Shown here one piece after another: positions 34,858 through 48,153 of a stretch of 64,000 nucleotides of DNA (position 1 is the stretch's first letter; the number at the start of each line of letters is the position of its first letter). A program made the translations under genes and the position numbers. This DNA comes from Tetmemena sp. SeJ-2015 (Eukaryota > Ciliophora > Spirotrichea > Sporadotrichida > Oxytrichidae), in assembly GCA_027382625.1 (NCBI GenBank), contig JAJKFJ010022597.1, forward strand, positions 62,001 to 126,000. Direction: 5' to 3'. Under the pieces are notes generated by a model. It did no database searches and had not been told where the DNA came from. It was given only the letters and a program-made list of their open reading frames with translations.

Positions 34858-37800
34858 TGATCCAAGCTCCATCAGCCATGTCCCCTAATCTACATCAGAG
34901 AGAGAAAGAGAAAGTAGTTTCAAGGATCACCATCAAGTAAGGGCAAGTCAAAGTGCAAGAATCAGCATCGCAGCTGCAGAGCCCAATCAGTCTGCAGAAC
35001 AAATATGAAAGCTAGAGGACAGCAGCTGCGGCAGCAACAGCATCGACAGGAAATGTCAATAAACAGAGAAAGGTGGATCACTCTCAATTTAATACTCAGA
35101 GAAATAACGATAACGAGGCTAAGAGAGTTAGTAAAGTAGTTTCTTCTTAGAATTCTCATGCTCGGTAAGAGCCGAGGAGTTTATTTAAAGGTAAGCAAAC
35201 CATTTAGGTCTTTTTCATCTTATTGAATTAATTAAAAGAGTGGTGAACTGACTTTGAACAACTTGTAGCCATACCTGTTCGGAGCAGATAATCAATTTAA
35301 TGACCCTCACCACTCGGCCATCTCTCAAACTTCTCCTAATAATAATTTCACTTTCAATCAGAAAACTATCACTCCTCAAAGCCAAATGAATAAAGGTAAA
35401 TCCTTTACTAAGCTATGTGGAAGTCCAAAGCCTAGCTCGCCACTAAAGGGAGCTAGTAATAAGACATCAAACAATGCTTTAGCTAGCAATCGAGCAACGC
35501 CGAAGAGCATTAATCAGCCACATCGATTCACAGTTGCTTCCTCAAAATTAAGTAAGATACTCCTAATAAATTTTATTGTTTGCAAATAGATAACGGTAGC
35601 CAAATAGGTCTAACAGAAAATGAGAGTAGACAAACAAGGAATTCTCAAATCTATGACTCAAGCAATAATTAGGATATATTTAGTACGCTGAGTCAGAGAG
35701 AAGGCTAGTAATCTTCCAGAATGAATAACGACTTGAGAGACGTGATAGAGATTCAAGCGATTTAGCATAAGAAACAGAATTAGCCGATTGCAATTGAAAA
35801 TATTTTAAGCTACTTTGAATTGACCTTACCAAAATAAATGGTGGTAGCTTAAGACAAGGATATTAAATCTCCTCTTAATAACTGTCACACAGATATGTAG
35901 ACCACACTCCTTAAAATTAGAAGGGTCTTACTCATGAAAGTAAGGCTGGACAAAATTCTTAGATTACTAAAGCCTTAAAGTCTACTTCTTTCAGGGCAAA
36001 GCAAGGTAATCAGAGCTTGAGTTCTTAGTGCAGCAGTGTTGCAGATAAGTTGCATTAATTTTAAGCTCCATAATGCCAGAATTTTGGTGGCTAAAATCGA
36101 GAGATGAAGTCTTCCTTTGGCTCTGCTAACTAGGCCTCTGCCTCTTCAAACTCTCAAGCCACAGGCCATTTCTTGTAGCCTCACTATTATTAGGATGGGA
36201 GAGATGTAACTTAGCTTTAGTACTTCTCAGTGCCTCAAAAATCACATACTAAGAAGCTCTAATAGATTAGCAGCTGCCGCGCCCACTCAAGCATCAAAGC
36301 AGTATTAAATTAGTGCAACTTCTAAAGAACAACATATCCTAATGCATGAGCATATGCATATTTCACATTTTGACTTAGATATTAAATGAAGAAGATTAGA
36401 GGAAAATATCAAAGATTGGTAGTGGTCTGATAATATCTCAAGACGAGGATAGAATGAATGATGAGGATGAATAGCTGAGAGCAGCCGAGATAAAGGCTAA
36501 TGAATTTGAGAAACAGTACTACAGCTAGAAAACTTCAACTGCTATTAAGTCATTTAAGACTGAGAAGAATCTAGAATACAATGCTAGAATGACAGATAGA
36601 GGTAAAGGTAAAAAGAGATCTCCCTAATAGATTATGAAAGAGTCAACTAAATAAAAAGTCTCTTCAAAATCAAGAGAGAGAAAATCCCATGCTAGGTAAC
36701 ATTCTTAGAGTCTTAGCTAGGCGAGAGTAAATGTTAGATAAACTCCGCTTCATCTTTTGAGCACTCCTGTTCTGTAGGCTCTTTCGCCTAGATAGAGAGA
36801 AGATAAATATTGGCGACAGAAGTCCAATAAAGCAAGCATGCATAATTTGAACAACTATCAACAAGAAACTAGCAGGTCCAGATCTAATACGGAGCTCAAT
36901 CATAAACCCGCCACACCTTTAGTATCTTCTTTTATTTCTAAAGGGATGAATTGTCTTGAAAATGAGCATTCTACTAATTAATACTTGAGAGAGTAGAGTG
37001 AAATAGCTGTGGACTAAAAACAAAAGATATAACTAAGTTTACAAGACAACCCTTTTCTATTTGCGAATACGAGTTTCAATCAGGATGAAGAAATTGATCC
37101 TCCACGTGGCTCGTAGCAAGATAATTAATCTGATGAGGATAATAACTAGCCTCGAGAAAACTATGAGATTAACTACTTCTCTTAATCTCCTCTCACTTAG
37201 TCATATGTTAAGAACTAATTTCCTGCTTTTAAGGAAGTCTTCAATCCATAGAATTTCATAAATGCTCATGATATCATTTATTCTTATTATGATTCTGAGG
37301 AAGAAGATGAGAAGGAGGGAGACATAACTAAATCCCTATCTGATAATGATGAAAAAGATATTTATCAGACTGCTAAAAGTCTTCCTAACTATAACTCAAA
37401 GCTTAAGAATTAGTCCTTTTAGAATGACAGTAAGTGAATTGTGACTTTCATTTCCTATTTTTCTCAGTTTTATAAGAGTAGAAATAAGAAAATTGTTATA
37501 GATGTGAGAGTTGATTAAAACAGTCCTTTCTCGAATGGATACTATGGTGGGGTATTTAGCTTTCAAGATCGTTAGAACAGTATGTTGCTAATATTTGAAT
37601 GATTTCCCTTATAGTATAATAAGCTGCTTAGAGAGAACTTATCTCAGCCAGAGGTTATCCGCAGGAAGAGGAAAAGGAGAGGGAACGCTCCTACTCCTAA
37701 ATGAGCTTCAATGATCAGACTAACCAACCTCTTATTTATCATACCTAACATTTATTTTTGCTTTATTAAACCAGTTGAAAGCATCCATGCATATGCAAAT

Positions 37801-39290
37801 AAGTCTACCAATTCCTAGTATCAGAACAACTCTACAATCAGCTACGAGTCTTAGAAATCTAAGTCCAATCATTTTAAGAACTTGAGTTCGGTAAGCAAGA
37901 GATCTATTCCCTTACCTATTTTTCAGAAAGTGAAGTAGAATATCCACAAGTACGTCAGAGAGCAAGCTCATGTCAACCAGAAGCAGGCATTCAAACAAGA
38001 TGAGATCTAGAAGTCGCCTTTAGCCTCAGATCGCAACTTCCAAACTCAAGATAAGAAAATGTCCTTGCTCCTAGATTCAGCAAGGAAGAACTCATTTAAT
38101 CTATTAAAGTACTTTGTTAGTTTCAGCTTATTTGTACACTCATTTACTGGGACTTCAATGAACTCCACTAAAAATGCTGAGAAGAAGGGAGTCAGTAATA
38201 AATCATCATACCTCACTAAAAAGAAAGCCCAAGACTCTTAAAAAGAATCGTTCAAGAGTCCTCAAACTGCTAGGAATCCATAGAAGGTTTTAAAGCAGCA
38301 GTCCATGCTGGAGAAGAGCTAAAATAAGAGACTCAAGCAAGTGGCGAGCAAAGACATTCAGCTAAAGTAATCAGTCGATAATAAATCAATTCATAAAGTT
38401 TAATTAAATGCGAGTTGTTTCAGATTCGTGATAAGTTATTTTTAAGTTGCATCTTTGAATTCTAGCTAGACTCTTTCTCACTTTTTGAATTCCCTGAACT
38501 AAACTACAAACTAGAGCCAGATCCTCACAGATCGTACCACTTAGAATGCACAGTTTGAAACTGGTTCAAATATTGTTACTAGTGGGGGAAAGAAAAGCCA
38601 AATTTCTAACAAGAGAATTAAATAAGCATTATTATTTAGACTCCTGGTATTATAAAGAGCTAGAACTTTATAGGCTCTGCGAGAGGTTCAACCTCAATGA
38701 ATGTTAATCTAAAGTCAGACAGCGGCAAGAAGAATAAAAGAGCGAAGTAAGCTGCACCATCCTCATACAAGGCATCATAGAAGTAGAGCTTTAATGAACC
38801 CGTCTTAGCACGCAAGTCAAATGTTATCACTTCAAAAACTCAACAAGATGAAGTCAGATTCCTCAAAGTAGATAACTTACCATCTCCAAATTTGGACAAG
38901 GAGAGAGACCTGAAATAGGAAAGTCTAGAATTCTAAGAATAAATAGAGGATATAGGGAATGAGGCATCTTAGTTCGTGCCGTTAGATAAATCTAACTCAA
39001 ATAAGTTATAGTCCGGAGTCACAGAGCATTTAAGCGAGCTATAAAATAAGCTACAGAGATTTATCATTGGCCAAACTCAGAATCAATCTTAAATGAAGGA
39101 GAGAATCAATCTCCTCCAAGAAAGGAACTCATATCTTTTGTAAATATTATCAGACTTATTGTTAATATCTTGAGTCTCAAAATCAGGTTAAGGAATTAGA
39201 AATTCAGTCTCTACAGATAAGACTCGCACAAGCTCTCAGCCAGCTAAGCAGGAAATGAGTGATTTTAATTCAAGTAATTTGATTTTATGA
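34858..39290 (+). CDS. Large S/N/Q-rich protein (unrecognised)
   Basis: Starts MIQAPSAMSPNLHQREKEK and runs as a very polar chain (NKQRKVDHSQFNTQRNN, SGELTLNNLQPYLFG, FTKLCGSPKPSSPLKG, SKTSNNALASNRATPKS..) to MSDFNSSNLIL-stop at 39290. An intron GTAAGC..TTAAAAG at about 35190-35240 and GTGAAT..CTCAG near 37434-37467 are visible. Mostly predicted disordered, with Lys-rich patches. No domain could be named. The length (over 4 kb) leaves room for more than one gene. Confidence 0.5.
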
Positions 39291-39406
39291 TTCATTTGAT
39301 CTCGTTCACAGTTTCTCTCATAAGTATAGATAGTTGATAAATTAGGTTTAAGTATTCTAAATTGGAATTAAGAAAATATTAAAAATTGATTGGGAAACAA
39401 AAGACG

Positions 39407-39479
39407 TGGTCACAGGGAGGATCGAACTCCCGACCTTGGCGTTATTAGCACCACGCTCTACCGACTAAGCTATGCGACC
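39407..39479 (-). tRNA. tRNA-Ile (anticodon AAU)
   Basis: A 73-nt cloverleaf on the minus strand. The acceptor GGTCGCA pairs with TGTGACC (one G-T), discriminator A. Anticodon stem TGGTG/CGCCA encloses the loop CTAATAA with anticodon AAT. The T arm is GGGAG-TTCGATC-CTCCC. No intron and no encoded CCA. Confidence 0.93.
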
Positions 39480-40063
39480 TCGTTCGGTAATACATCTCCA
39501 CTAGTCCCTTTTAAAAGCCTCCAAGGGCACAGGGCAGGCGATTATCCTAGTATATGCTCCATGGGTGTCTGGAACATAAAATCATAAACACCAATGAAAA
39601 ATAAAGTATAAGAAAGACGGCCCTTGATAGAGATACCAACCGTTATGCAGAATAAAACAGATATCGAAAGTCGACTGCGGTTTACTTTAAACTTCGCAAA
39701 ATATAGAATACTCGCTGCCAATGACGTAGCGGTAATTTAATTAAAAATTAATTTTCCTATTTAACATATATTTTATTATATAAATCTATCTGACTGGGCC
39801 GGACCTTCAGTTTACGGATAAGAGAGAACTACTCAAAATGGAAGAAAGTTAATGGATATTATTATGCACAAATTCTAAGCATAGATTATATTAAAGAATG
39901 AAGAGGACTCTTTAAAAGTGTCGTAGTAAGAAGTTTTAGAATATCTAATTTACGGAAAATTAGTTTTTATTTCACTTTTATTTTATCAATCTATGAACAC
40001 AATGTAAGTTTTTTATCAATAAAAATGAAAATTAAAGAATCAGATTTTTCTAACACTGCTAAA
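39480..40063. other. Spacer upstream of RING E3 gene
   Basis: A/T-rich, no gene. Possible tRNA flanks and the promoter of the next gene. Confidence 0.5.
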
Positions 40064-43049
40064 ATGTCTCGCCTAATTTACCTATACATGATAAGCACGA
40101 TTTTATTGATCGAGTTATCGCTTGTTACCAGCTAAAACCCGACATAGTGCATCGAATAACAAATAATCAAGGCTCCAGATCAAATTTAAGTCCTCTAAGC
40201 AGCAAGTAAGTTGTACAAAAATAATTTTGTATAAGAATAGAATAGAGTATAAATATCTAGTTACTTATATATAATTGCCTGATTTTTATAGCTATAAACA
40301 ACCATTTTTTAATAACTCTTTCTCCCATTCTTTACATTCAAGAGAGCAATCGCTTTATAAATTTCTGCATTGACACTTTGAAGTTACTCATTCTTTAATT
40401 TGAATCTAGTGGCGATTTAATTGTCTGCTTTATGCTTCAAAGTGAAGACTCCTTTTCCAACCTATTTTAAGGCCTGGCCTACTTATAGATGGTTAAATTT
40501 AGAATTAAGGCATATATTTAAAAAGCTATATAAAGACAATGCTCGAGACTAATTTTTCATTTTCCCTGAACCAATGGGCTATGAATTGAACCTTATCTTA
40601 ATAGCTTTCAATCTTTAAAACCTTTTCTTTTTTTCAATATTGAAAGAGGTTATTTTTAGAATTTTTGGGGAGGAGATCTTAAATTTGTTAAATAGAGGCC
40701 GCGTTTTAAAGACAGAAAATAACAGAGGATCAGGCAATTAATTACTAAGCGCAGCTTGCCAATATATCTCAAACCTTAGAGTGGAATCAATTGCACTTTT
40801 AAGCTACTACGTCTGCTCCTGCTATCGCAGAGTTAGCAATAATGCAAACTCAAACACATTCAAAAATTGACTAACTGACTACAGGCGAAACCTAAAAGGA
40901 AGCGGAGTTCAGGAAAGCTCATAATCACTCACATTCTCCAATGGAGATTAAACAATACATTTTTATAGGCATTCATATGTCTATAGATGGAAAACGCTCT
41001 GTTTCACCAGGATAAGTTCAATCACTACTTCTACCAGGCTTTGTAAGAATATCTGGGATTAAATTAAACACACACTATGATCTACACATCTGGTCAATGG
41101 AGGAGCATAATACCCATACCACCTGAAACGCCAGAGGCCAGCGAAAACGTTATAGATACTACAAAGAAAGTTAAAGCCAAGAAGAAACCTGCCGTTAAGA
41201 AAGCTAAAAAGGCTAAAAGATATGTAGATTACAAGCAACCCAAGAAAGAACCTATTTTGTAGGGTGACTCTTCCATATAAATCTAGTTAGAAACGCATTT
41301 GGAATCAAAGGAGAATGTGACTATCGCTGGAATTGTTTAAAGGAGCAAGGTATTAGTTCATTCAGCAACTCTTTCGGTATTCTTCCGCTTTTATGACAGG
41401 GAGTATATCGACAGTTGGAGATAGCTCAATATTTCTTTATTTCAAATTTAATCTAATAAGATGACAATATTTCACTCGAGAACGAAGCCATTACTACAAA
41501 TAGAAATGTAATTTACATATCTATGTTTTAGTTCGAGCTTATCATTTGACGGCGATAAGCTAACGTTCGACTTATAGAAAGCTTTGCTCATAGACGGTCA
41601 ATATTTTGACTATGGAGGGAAGGGATCTTGCATTCTCAATATGACGCTCTAGAAATAAAATCAGCAGATCTCAGTGGAGATAGACTATAATACTTGCTTT
41701 GAGCACAAAATTTCAGCCACGTATTCTCTAGAAGGAGATATGGAGAAGCTTATGAGGTTAAACTTTTCTGTGCAGATTTATTGTGGAATCGGTACAATCT
41801 TAACGCTCTTCTACATCATGGCGATAGATAATCAAATTAAGACGTGTAAATAGAATAGAAATGTAGCTGCGAACATCAGTCACTATTCAGTTGAGTGGTA
41901 ATGCGGCTGGACCTTCACTCTCATTTGGCTCCATATACTTTTATTCTTCATCATAGTTTACATTTTTTAATAAAAAGTAGCTTTTGAGAGCGAAGTTTGC
42001 TTATATATCCTACTACTTCGTTCCCTTGATAATTTTACTAATATACGCCCATGTGTTCTTCCAAACGAGGCTTTTGATGTAGATTTGGAAGCACGGATAA
42101 ATTCACAATTAGAACAGGTACGATTTCGAAAACTAGTACTGGACTGAAATGGTGAAGCTGTTTCTCAAATTCTACGCACAGACTTTTATATTCTTCATCA
42201 TCCTTCTCAAGCTGATGGTTATTGAAAACTTCTATCTTAGAATATTAAAGAAAGTAGAATTTAAGAATGAGTAAATTTTGACTTCTACGTGTTTATAGTG
42301 TTTGGACCAACTTGGGCCCCTCAAGTAATCTGGAACTTCGCTAACAGATATAGAAAGTCTCCTAATTTCTTATTCTGCCTCTTATCAACCCTCATGCACT
42401 TATATTTGCCAGTCTATGTGAGGTTAGTTCTTATCATTCATAATACATATCGATTTTAAAGTTAGTTGATGGCAACTTCTTATACCTAGAGCCTAATCCA
42501 TCAATTGTGTACATACTTTTTAAAACCCAAGGCACTATCTTAATCGTGATAGCGCTTCAAAAGTTATTTGGAGCCAGGTTTTGCCTGCCGAAGAGCTATA
42601 GAAAGAACCCCTTGGGAAGGAAACGAGGGCATCAGTATCGAGTTAAATTTGAGGATGACGTTTAAATCCCTCTATAAAGAAGATAATAAGTAGTAAAACT
42701 TCCAAAGTTCATAGGAAGAAGCTCAGTAAGCACTTCGCAAGAAAGTGGTGAAGATGTAGAAAATATTCCAGTAGTCCAAAGTTTGGACGATTCCATGGAG
42801 TTTGGGTCAAGCTTTGACTCAGAGAACGGTTCTGCAACCTTGGAGAATCAAGATGAGTGCGTAATTTGCATGAATAATCTCAGGACTGATGCGGATAATA
42901 ACATACTCAGTGAGTATATGAGAACTCCATGCAAGCATAAATTCCATGAATACTGCCTCAGACAATGGTAAAGTGTAAAACATGAGTGCCCCACTTGTAG
43001 ATAGGTCATACCACCTCTAGAGTCTATTCAGGTAGAGGATGATTATTGA
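40064..43049 (+). CDS. TUL1/DSC1/FLY-like multi-pass RING-H2 E3 ligase
   Basis: Predicted endomembrane ubiquitin ligase. Signal peptide MSRLIYLYMISTILLIELSL, then a luminal domain. Several membrane segments follow (VQIYCGIGTILTLFYIMAID, WTFTLIWLHILLFFIIVY, TFIFFIILLKLMVIE) and the family-typical FGPTWAPQVIWNFANRYRKS before LMHLYLPVYV. The C-terminal RING-H2 is CVICMNNL..C-KHKFHEYCLRQW..CPTCRQVIPP (42858-43020) with all eight ligands. The TUL1/DSC1/FLY families have this order of secreted domain, multiple TM and C-terminal RING. A K-rich patch (KKVKAKKKPAVKKAKKAKR) is unusual. Many short frame changes at 40200-42780 are introns or IESs. Confidence 0.8.
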
Positions 43050-43059
43050 TTATGAAAAT

Positions 43060-44600
43060 TTCTTTTGAATGAAGAAATCACTCTAAGACTTTACATTTTC
43101 TGCATTAGCAAAAGTTTCATAAAATTCATAACCTAAATGTATTTATTTCATGCTCTATCGAGATCATCTTCATCATCTTGCAGCTAGCTTACTTATAGAT
43201 TTTATTAAATACGGATAACCTCATGAGGGTCTCGCAAGTTAAACCCTTAAGCATGGATCTAAGGATCAAATCTATTTACTTGTCTGAACCCAACAGAAGA
43301 GCCAATTGTCTAAGCTCCGAACCCATCCACCTCTATCAATATCAAAATTGCGCATTAATTTAACCCTCTATAGCTGAAATGTTATCTTCTTATCCTGGAA
43401 ACTGAAGATGACCTTAAGGACTCATAAATAAGGGATCGTTAGCTCCGTTAAAAATATTTGGACCTTCACTGTATATATCATCTCCTCCATTCTAAGCTTG
43501 ATTATATTCACCTAGACCTTGATTAGCCTATCTAATCACATTTTTCAATGACAAAGATTAATATGTTTTTAATTTAATTTGCTCTTAACTGAGCTAAAGG
43601 TGGCCTCTGGTTGAAACCCATAGCATCACTTCTGTACATGGCTCCTTGTCGCTTATTTTCTTCATCCTCTTCAAGTATAAGACCATTTTCATGAGTGTGG
43701 TTTCTTGGGAACTCTGAAGCTGAATTTTGAAATATGGCCTTGTTTTGCATTTGCCTGAAGTTCTCACCCGTGTGAGCGTGATTTGCTGGCTGTTAAATGT
43801 TAGTTATGTTCTCTTTATTAGCTGTCTTTGCTAATCCATTCTAAGTTTAGCGCATCATGGCTCCTTTGTTATTAGAGTAGAAGCTCATGTACTGTGAGTC
43901 TGAATATCGCTTGACTTGCATATTTGCAGACACGTCTTTCAGGATGAATTTTTCTTCACAGTTTAAAAAAGCGTACATCACTTACATAAAACATACTACA
44001 TTCGTATTTAGTTGTAGGGGCATTTAGCTTGATAAGACTCCACTGACTTCTCTCTTTCCACTAGATCGTCAGCACAGAAATGGCATAGATAGTTCATGCA
44101 GCACTAGCTATAGAGAATCACGTTGAAATAGCGCAGGCACACGGGGCAGTAGTATTTCAGGTCGTGGCGCAGGTCTCTTCCTTCAGGCTAAAAATCACAG
44201 CATTCTATGTCCTCTAACTTATATGCAGTCTCGATTGCGATCGTTGAAATCTTGGGAGGCTTCTTCACTTCTTGAACTTGCTGGTTTAAATTAGCATTAT
44301 AAAAGCAAATGCAAATTATTCATCTACTTGGTTCGGTTAAGAATTATTAGAGCGTCTTGCATTTGACTGGCTGTCTGCCCTTTCAAAAGAAGGAATTTGA
44401 TTATTGCTTTCGTTTCTTTGCATATTTCTGTCTTGAGCTCTGTTAATCATTCTGCCTTAAACTCCTCCTGCCTCCATCTAGCGCATCCCATGTGACTAGT
44501 TTCTATTCTGCCTTGATTAGTATTATTTCTTTGTTCTGGGTGTACGCCATTCGGGGGTGGGTGTGGCTGATCCCCTGAGTTAGGCACTTTTTTAGAACAG
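43060..44600 (-). CDS. RING/treble-clef-like zinc finger protein
   Basis: A minus-strand ORF with YYCPVCLRYFNVILYSQCCM then NYLCHFCADDLVEREKS..AKCPY. This is a C-x2-C..C-C..C-x2-C..C-P cysteine array like a variant RING. The N-terminal side is Q/N/R-rich (MINRAQDRNMQRNESNNQ at 44450); the C-terminal side holds RNHTHENGLILEEDEENK, YSEGPNIFNGANDPLFMS and GHLQFPGQEDNIS. The zinc-binding role is inferred from spacing; no specific orthologue. The start (44450 or upstream to about 44600) and the C-terminal end are uncertain. Confidence 0.5.
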
Positions 44601-44937
44601 CATTGAAAGATTATGGATAAAAGATTTAAAGTAAGTAAGCAACAATTGTTGATGATAATTGAAAGATGCCAATGCATGAAGAACTTGAATTTTTCTTTTA
44701 ACTCATTATATTCAAATTTGAGAAATTGTATAATCTTTATAAATTATCATCAGAATATTCTTCATAAGATAGGTAAAATCTCGCTTTATTATTAAAGCAA
44801 TACGTTTAGCAAGTGAGATTCCCTTTTTCTAGACTTCTTAACTTTCTAAGAATACAACTTGATGGTGAAAGTGGAGAATGTATGTGAGTGATTGAGTGGG
44901 TTTGATTTGAATTTGATATTATAACGATATAATTAAA

Positions 44938-46367
44938 ATGAACGATTTCCAGCTGAAGATAAGCCAGCAGAAGGTCCAGACCATAGCTCAGAGGTATCAA
45001 ACAAGTCTCTCCTCTCCAAAGGAATCATTCATGAAGGCTTCTCTCCAAAAGACATAGCAACTTCAAATAATGTATATCCATACAAAAATACAAGAGAAGA
45101 TAATCTTTTTAATTCCACAGAATATAAATAGTCTCTAATATTAAGTTTGCTATGTTCTATTTTGTATTTTCTATAAACTATAGGAATAATTTATATCACT
45201 GATTTTTCTTAAATTGAATCCATCTTAATATAAACTTGCCCCTAACATATCAGCTGCGTTAAATTAGAGATCAGAAGAGGCTTCCTTCATACCTAACATA
45301 AGCTAATCAGCAAATAATGGTGCCTCAGCAGATTACCTAAACTTGTGGAAGGACTTTAGAAACGATGTTAGAAAGAAGATAGAGACGCAAGGCACTTCCA
45401 CATCCGGTACGAGACAACTACCTCCTGCAGGTGGCTCTTCCAGAACTAGAGACCACTCTCAATCCAAAGGCTTCTCTCTCACTCAACGTATGCAACCTCT
45501 GGAGGGCTAAGAGGAGCCATAGGCTTTAATGACTAAGATAACTCAGTTGAATAGTCTCGCAATAACTAGAAAAGCATAAACGTGTCCACTTCAATTAACG
45601 GCAACTTCGTCCCTCACTCAGTCTCTTCAAATGAGAAGCACAGTTTCATGAGCAACCCAGTCCACATTAATAAGAAGTCCATCCTCTCTGTCAATTCCTT
45701 CGAGGTGGCTTAGAGTGAAGGCCATCTTAGTAATTCCCAAGCACTAGAGTTTAATACGACTTAGTAATTCGTTAATGCAGCATTATTTGAATTGAGTTGA
45801 CACAAGGAATTAGCTATCAAGGCATCAACAATCACTGAGTGTGGAACACGAAAACAAGCAAGCAGATGATTTGAAGATATGAGTATGATTTGAAAAGAGC
45901 AAGCAAAATCTAAGACATGTTCTAGAAGTACCTCAAGGATGATCACAGCAGCATCTCCAATGGCTTTCAGGTTCAAAGATTCGAGAGTTAGAGGCAATCC
46001 ATCAAAGCTTAAACCTAAAATGGGCCTTCTTATCTTAGATCCTCTCCATAACGGACAATTTCACAGCCCAGATAATCTTCACAGATGAATAAGTAAGAAT
46101 TTGAATGTCATATGATATATCACATTTAGAAGTCCTTCTCTAAAAAGAGGATAGCAGGCAAATGAACAATAGAGAGACAGATCTGCCAATTATAATCAGC
46201 AGATTTTCCAAAGCAATCGCTCCTAAGTGCTAGACTAAGCCAGTTAGAATATTTCGCAGATAAGAGAAAGGTATCCAGAGACCAAACCATTTAGAGAATC
46301 TTTGAACTTGGTAAACCAAGCTCATCAAAATTCTAATAGAGGTCAAATACGATTAGTTGATTGCTGA
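44938..46367 (+). CDS. Unrecognised S/N/Q-rich protein
   Basis: Starts MNDFQLKISQQKVQTIAQRY. Contains SADYLNLWKDFRNDVRKKIE, a Ser/Gln-rich middle (NGNFVPHSVSSNEKHSFMS) and ends LVNQAHQNSNRGQIRLVDC-stop at 46367. Interruptions near 45090-45240 and 45540-45780. No domain recognised. Confidence 0.5.
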
Positions 46368-46392
46368 GATAAATAATATAATTTCGTTTAAA

Positions 46393-47500
46393 ATGAATAG
46401 ATCTTCAACAGTGATTTATTCAGTAAGAATATAATACTAATTTCATTTGTAAATTATATATTCATAATGGCAGAGCGTAGAATTCACAAACCTATTTGTC
46501 ATCTCTACCATTTCTCTTTTTAAAAGATCTAAAAAACAAAGAGGTAAGTAAACCAATATTTATTTAGTTTAGCCCTAATTCACATAAATTAGCAATAATT
46601 ATTTTTTTTACTAAAGTGATTCTTTAGTTGAGTTGATTGACAAGTTAGAACTCCTAAATACGAAAAAGATACTTTGAATGAAACTACAATAATGAGTAGG
46701 TATCAAGAATCAGCTGAGATAGTGTGCCTTTACCATTCAACTCAAGTCACATATTCGATACATGAGCTTATTATCAATTTTAGAGCAATGAGGGAGGAGC
46801 TAAAGAGTATAGAGCAGAGTTCAAGGATATCTTATTGAAATCGAAGCTCATTAAAATCTAAAATAAAGAGAAGAAGAACCTAAGACAACGACATTCAAAA
46901 TACTTTATGTTGGAAAAAGCGATAGAAATGAAATATATTTGTATTTTTTCTGCAATCAACTAATCGTATTTGACCTATAACTAAGCTTTACACACTCCAA
47001 AGAGATAGGACAACTTTCTCTTTAATGAAAATCAAAGCAAGAACTAGCATTAATCGCCCATAACGTAAGCAAAACTTATCGTTTTAACACTTTCCAATAG
47101 AGGAAGAAATCTGATGAACAACTTGGAGATGAAACTGAATTCTTAAATTATGAAGTCTCCTATGCAAAGCTCATAGAAGAAGTCGTTGTTGAATGCCACA
47201 ACTATTGATAACCTATCTGCAATTACCTAGAAGTATCAGTACCATAATTAGAACCTACTATCATCAGGCATGACATAGTCGACCAAATCGCCTAGAGTTT
47301 CATTTTCAATTTCTCAGTTTAGCAAGTCCTATCGCAAAGAAGATATCTTGAACTTGAGATTGGCGATTTCAAATCTAAACTAAGAAGAGGCTGAGCAGCT
47401 GCCATTCAGTCTACAGAATGAATTACTTAAGTTGGCTGAAACCATATCTGATAAGCTTGGGCAGTCAAATCAAAAACAAGTCCTTAACATGTTTAAGTGA
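46393..47500 (+). CDS. Unrecognised protein with helical C-terminus
   Basis: ATG at 46393 (MNRSSTVIYS, then a GTAAGA interruption). Later RGRNLMNNLEMKLNSQIM, SQKKSLLNATTIDNLSAI, YRKEDILNLRLAISNLNQEE and LLKLAETISDKLGQSNQKQV to LNMFK-stop at 47500. Polar, alpha-helical at the end. No family. Confidence 0.45.
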
Positions 47501-47612
47501 ATTATAATACACTTCAGTGGAAACCAACTCATTCATTGGTCAAAGTTTGAAAGCGCATTTGATTGTTTAACTAGCTATTTAAAATATCGAGCCACCTGAT
47601 AAAGCTTATAAG

Positions 47613-47623
47613 TATGTACTGCA
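47613..47623 (+). other. Pointer A/B: TATGTACTGCA
   Basis: Identical 11-mer at 57142-57132 (minus strand). Confidence 0.7.
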
Positions 47624-48107
47624 TCATTATGCTGAAATAGGGAACCTTAAGATGAGAGATTGCATTATGTCTCTAGAGTAAGTGAATCGCTTCTCTTCTT
47701 AAGCACATTTTTAGTGGGATATTCAAGGAGATACACAGGAAAGTGCCTTCAATAGCAGTTCTTCCTAAAAATGTCTTAGACATTAGAAACTGCAGCTTCA
47801 AAGGAGACACAACTAACGATGCTTACACTACGGGAATCCTCTTGCTAAAAAGCGATGCCAATATTTTCCAGTGTTAATTCGCTCACCACAAAAGCGGTTC
47901 AATAATGTGCGATTTGAATCCTCAGAATAGGGTTTTCATAGTGGACAATCATATTGTGTCCAGTGAAACAGCAGGCATCTATGTGTAAGGGAAAGCTTGT
48001 AGGCCTACCATTAAAGGGTAAGAATAGAAGATGATCCTCTCCTCATATTTCTTCATAGGAATAAGATAAGGTTTTGCAGGTGCGCAGCTGTCATCACTTA
48101 TTTAGAT
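47613..48107 (+). CDS. Beta-helix protein, MDS B
   Basis: The middle segment of a right-handed parallel beta-helix protein (FBXO11/SHCBP1-like repeats): RDCIMSL, after a GTAAGT..TTTTTAG intron (47679-47715) GIFKEIHRKVPSIAV, NVLDIRNCSFKGDTTNDAY, TGILLLKSDANIFQCQFAHH, RVFIVDNHIVSSETAGIYVQ. A GTAAGA..TTCATAG intron (about 48020-48060) then leads to NKIRFCRCAAVITYLD. It begins at an 11-nt pointer (47613-47623) shared with the inverted segment at 57132-57142, and ends at a 14-nt pointer (48094-48107) shared with 50983-50996. It lacks a start codon of its own. Confidence 0.8.
48094..48107 (+). other. Pointer B/C: TCACTTATTTAGAT, copy 1
   Basis: Exact 14-nt direct repeat with 50983-50996. Joining through it reads CAAVITYLDVDGWILANE in one frame. 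Confidence 0.88.
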
Positions 48108-48153
48108 TCCTTATAAGAACATTTAGAGCATGGATTTATGAAATTAATTATAA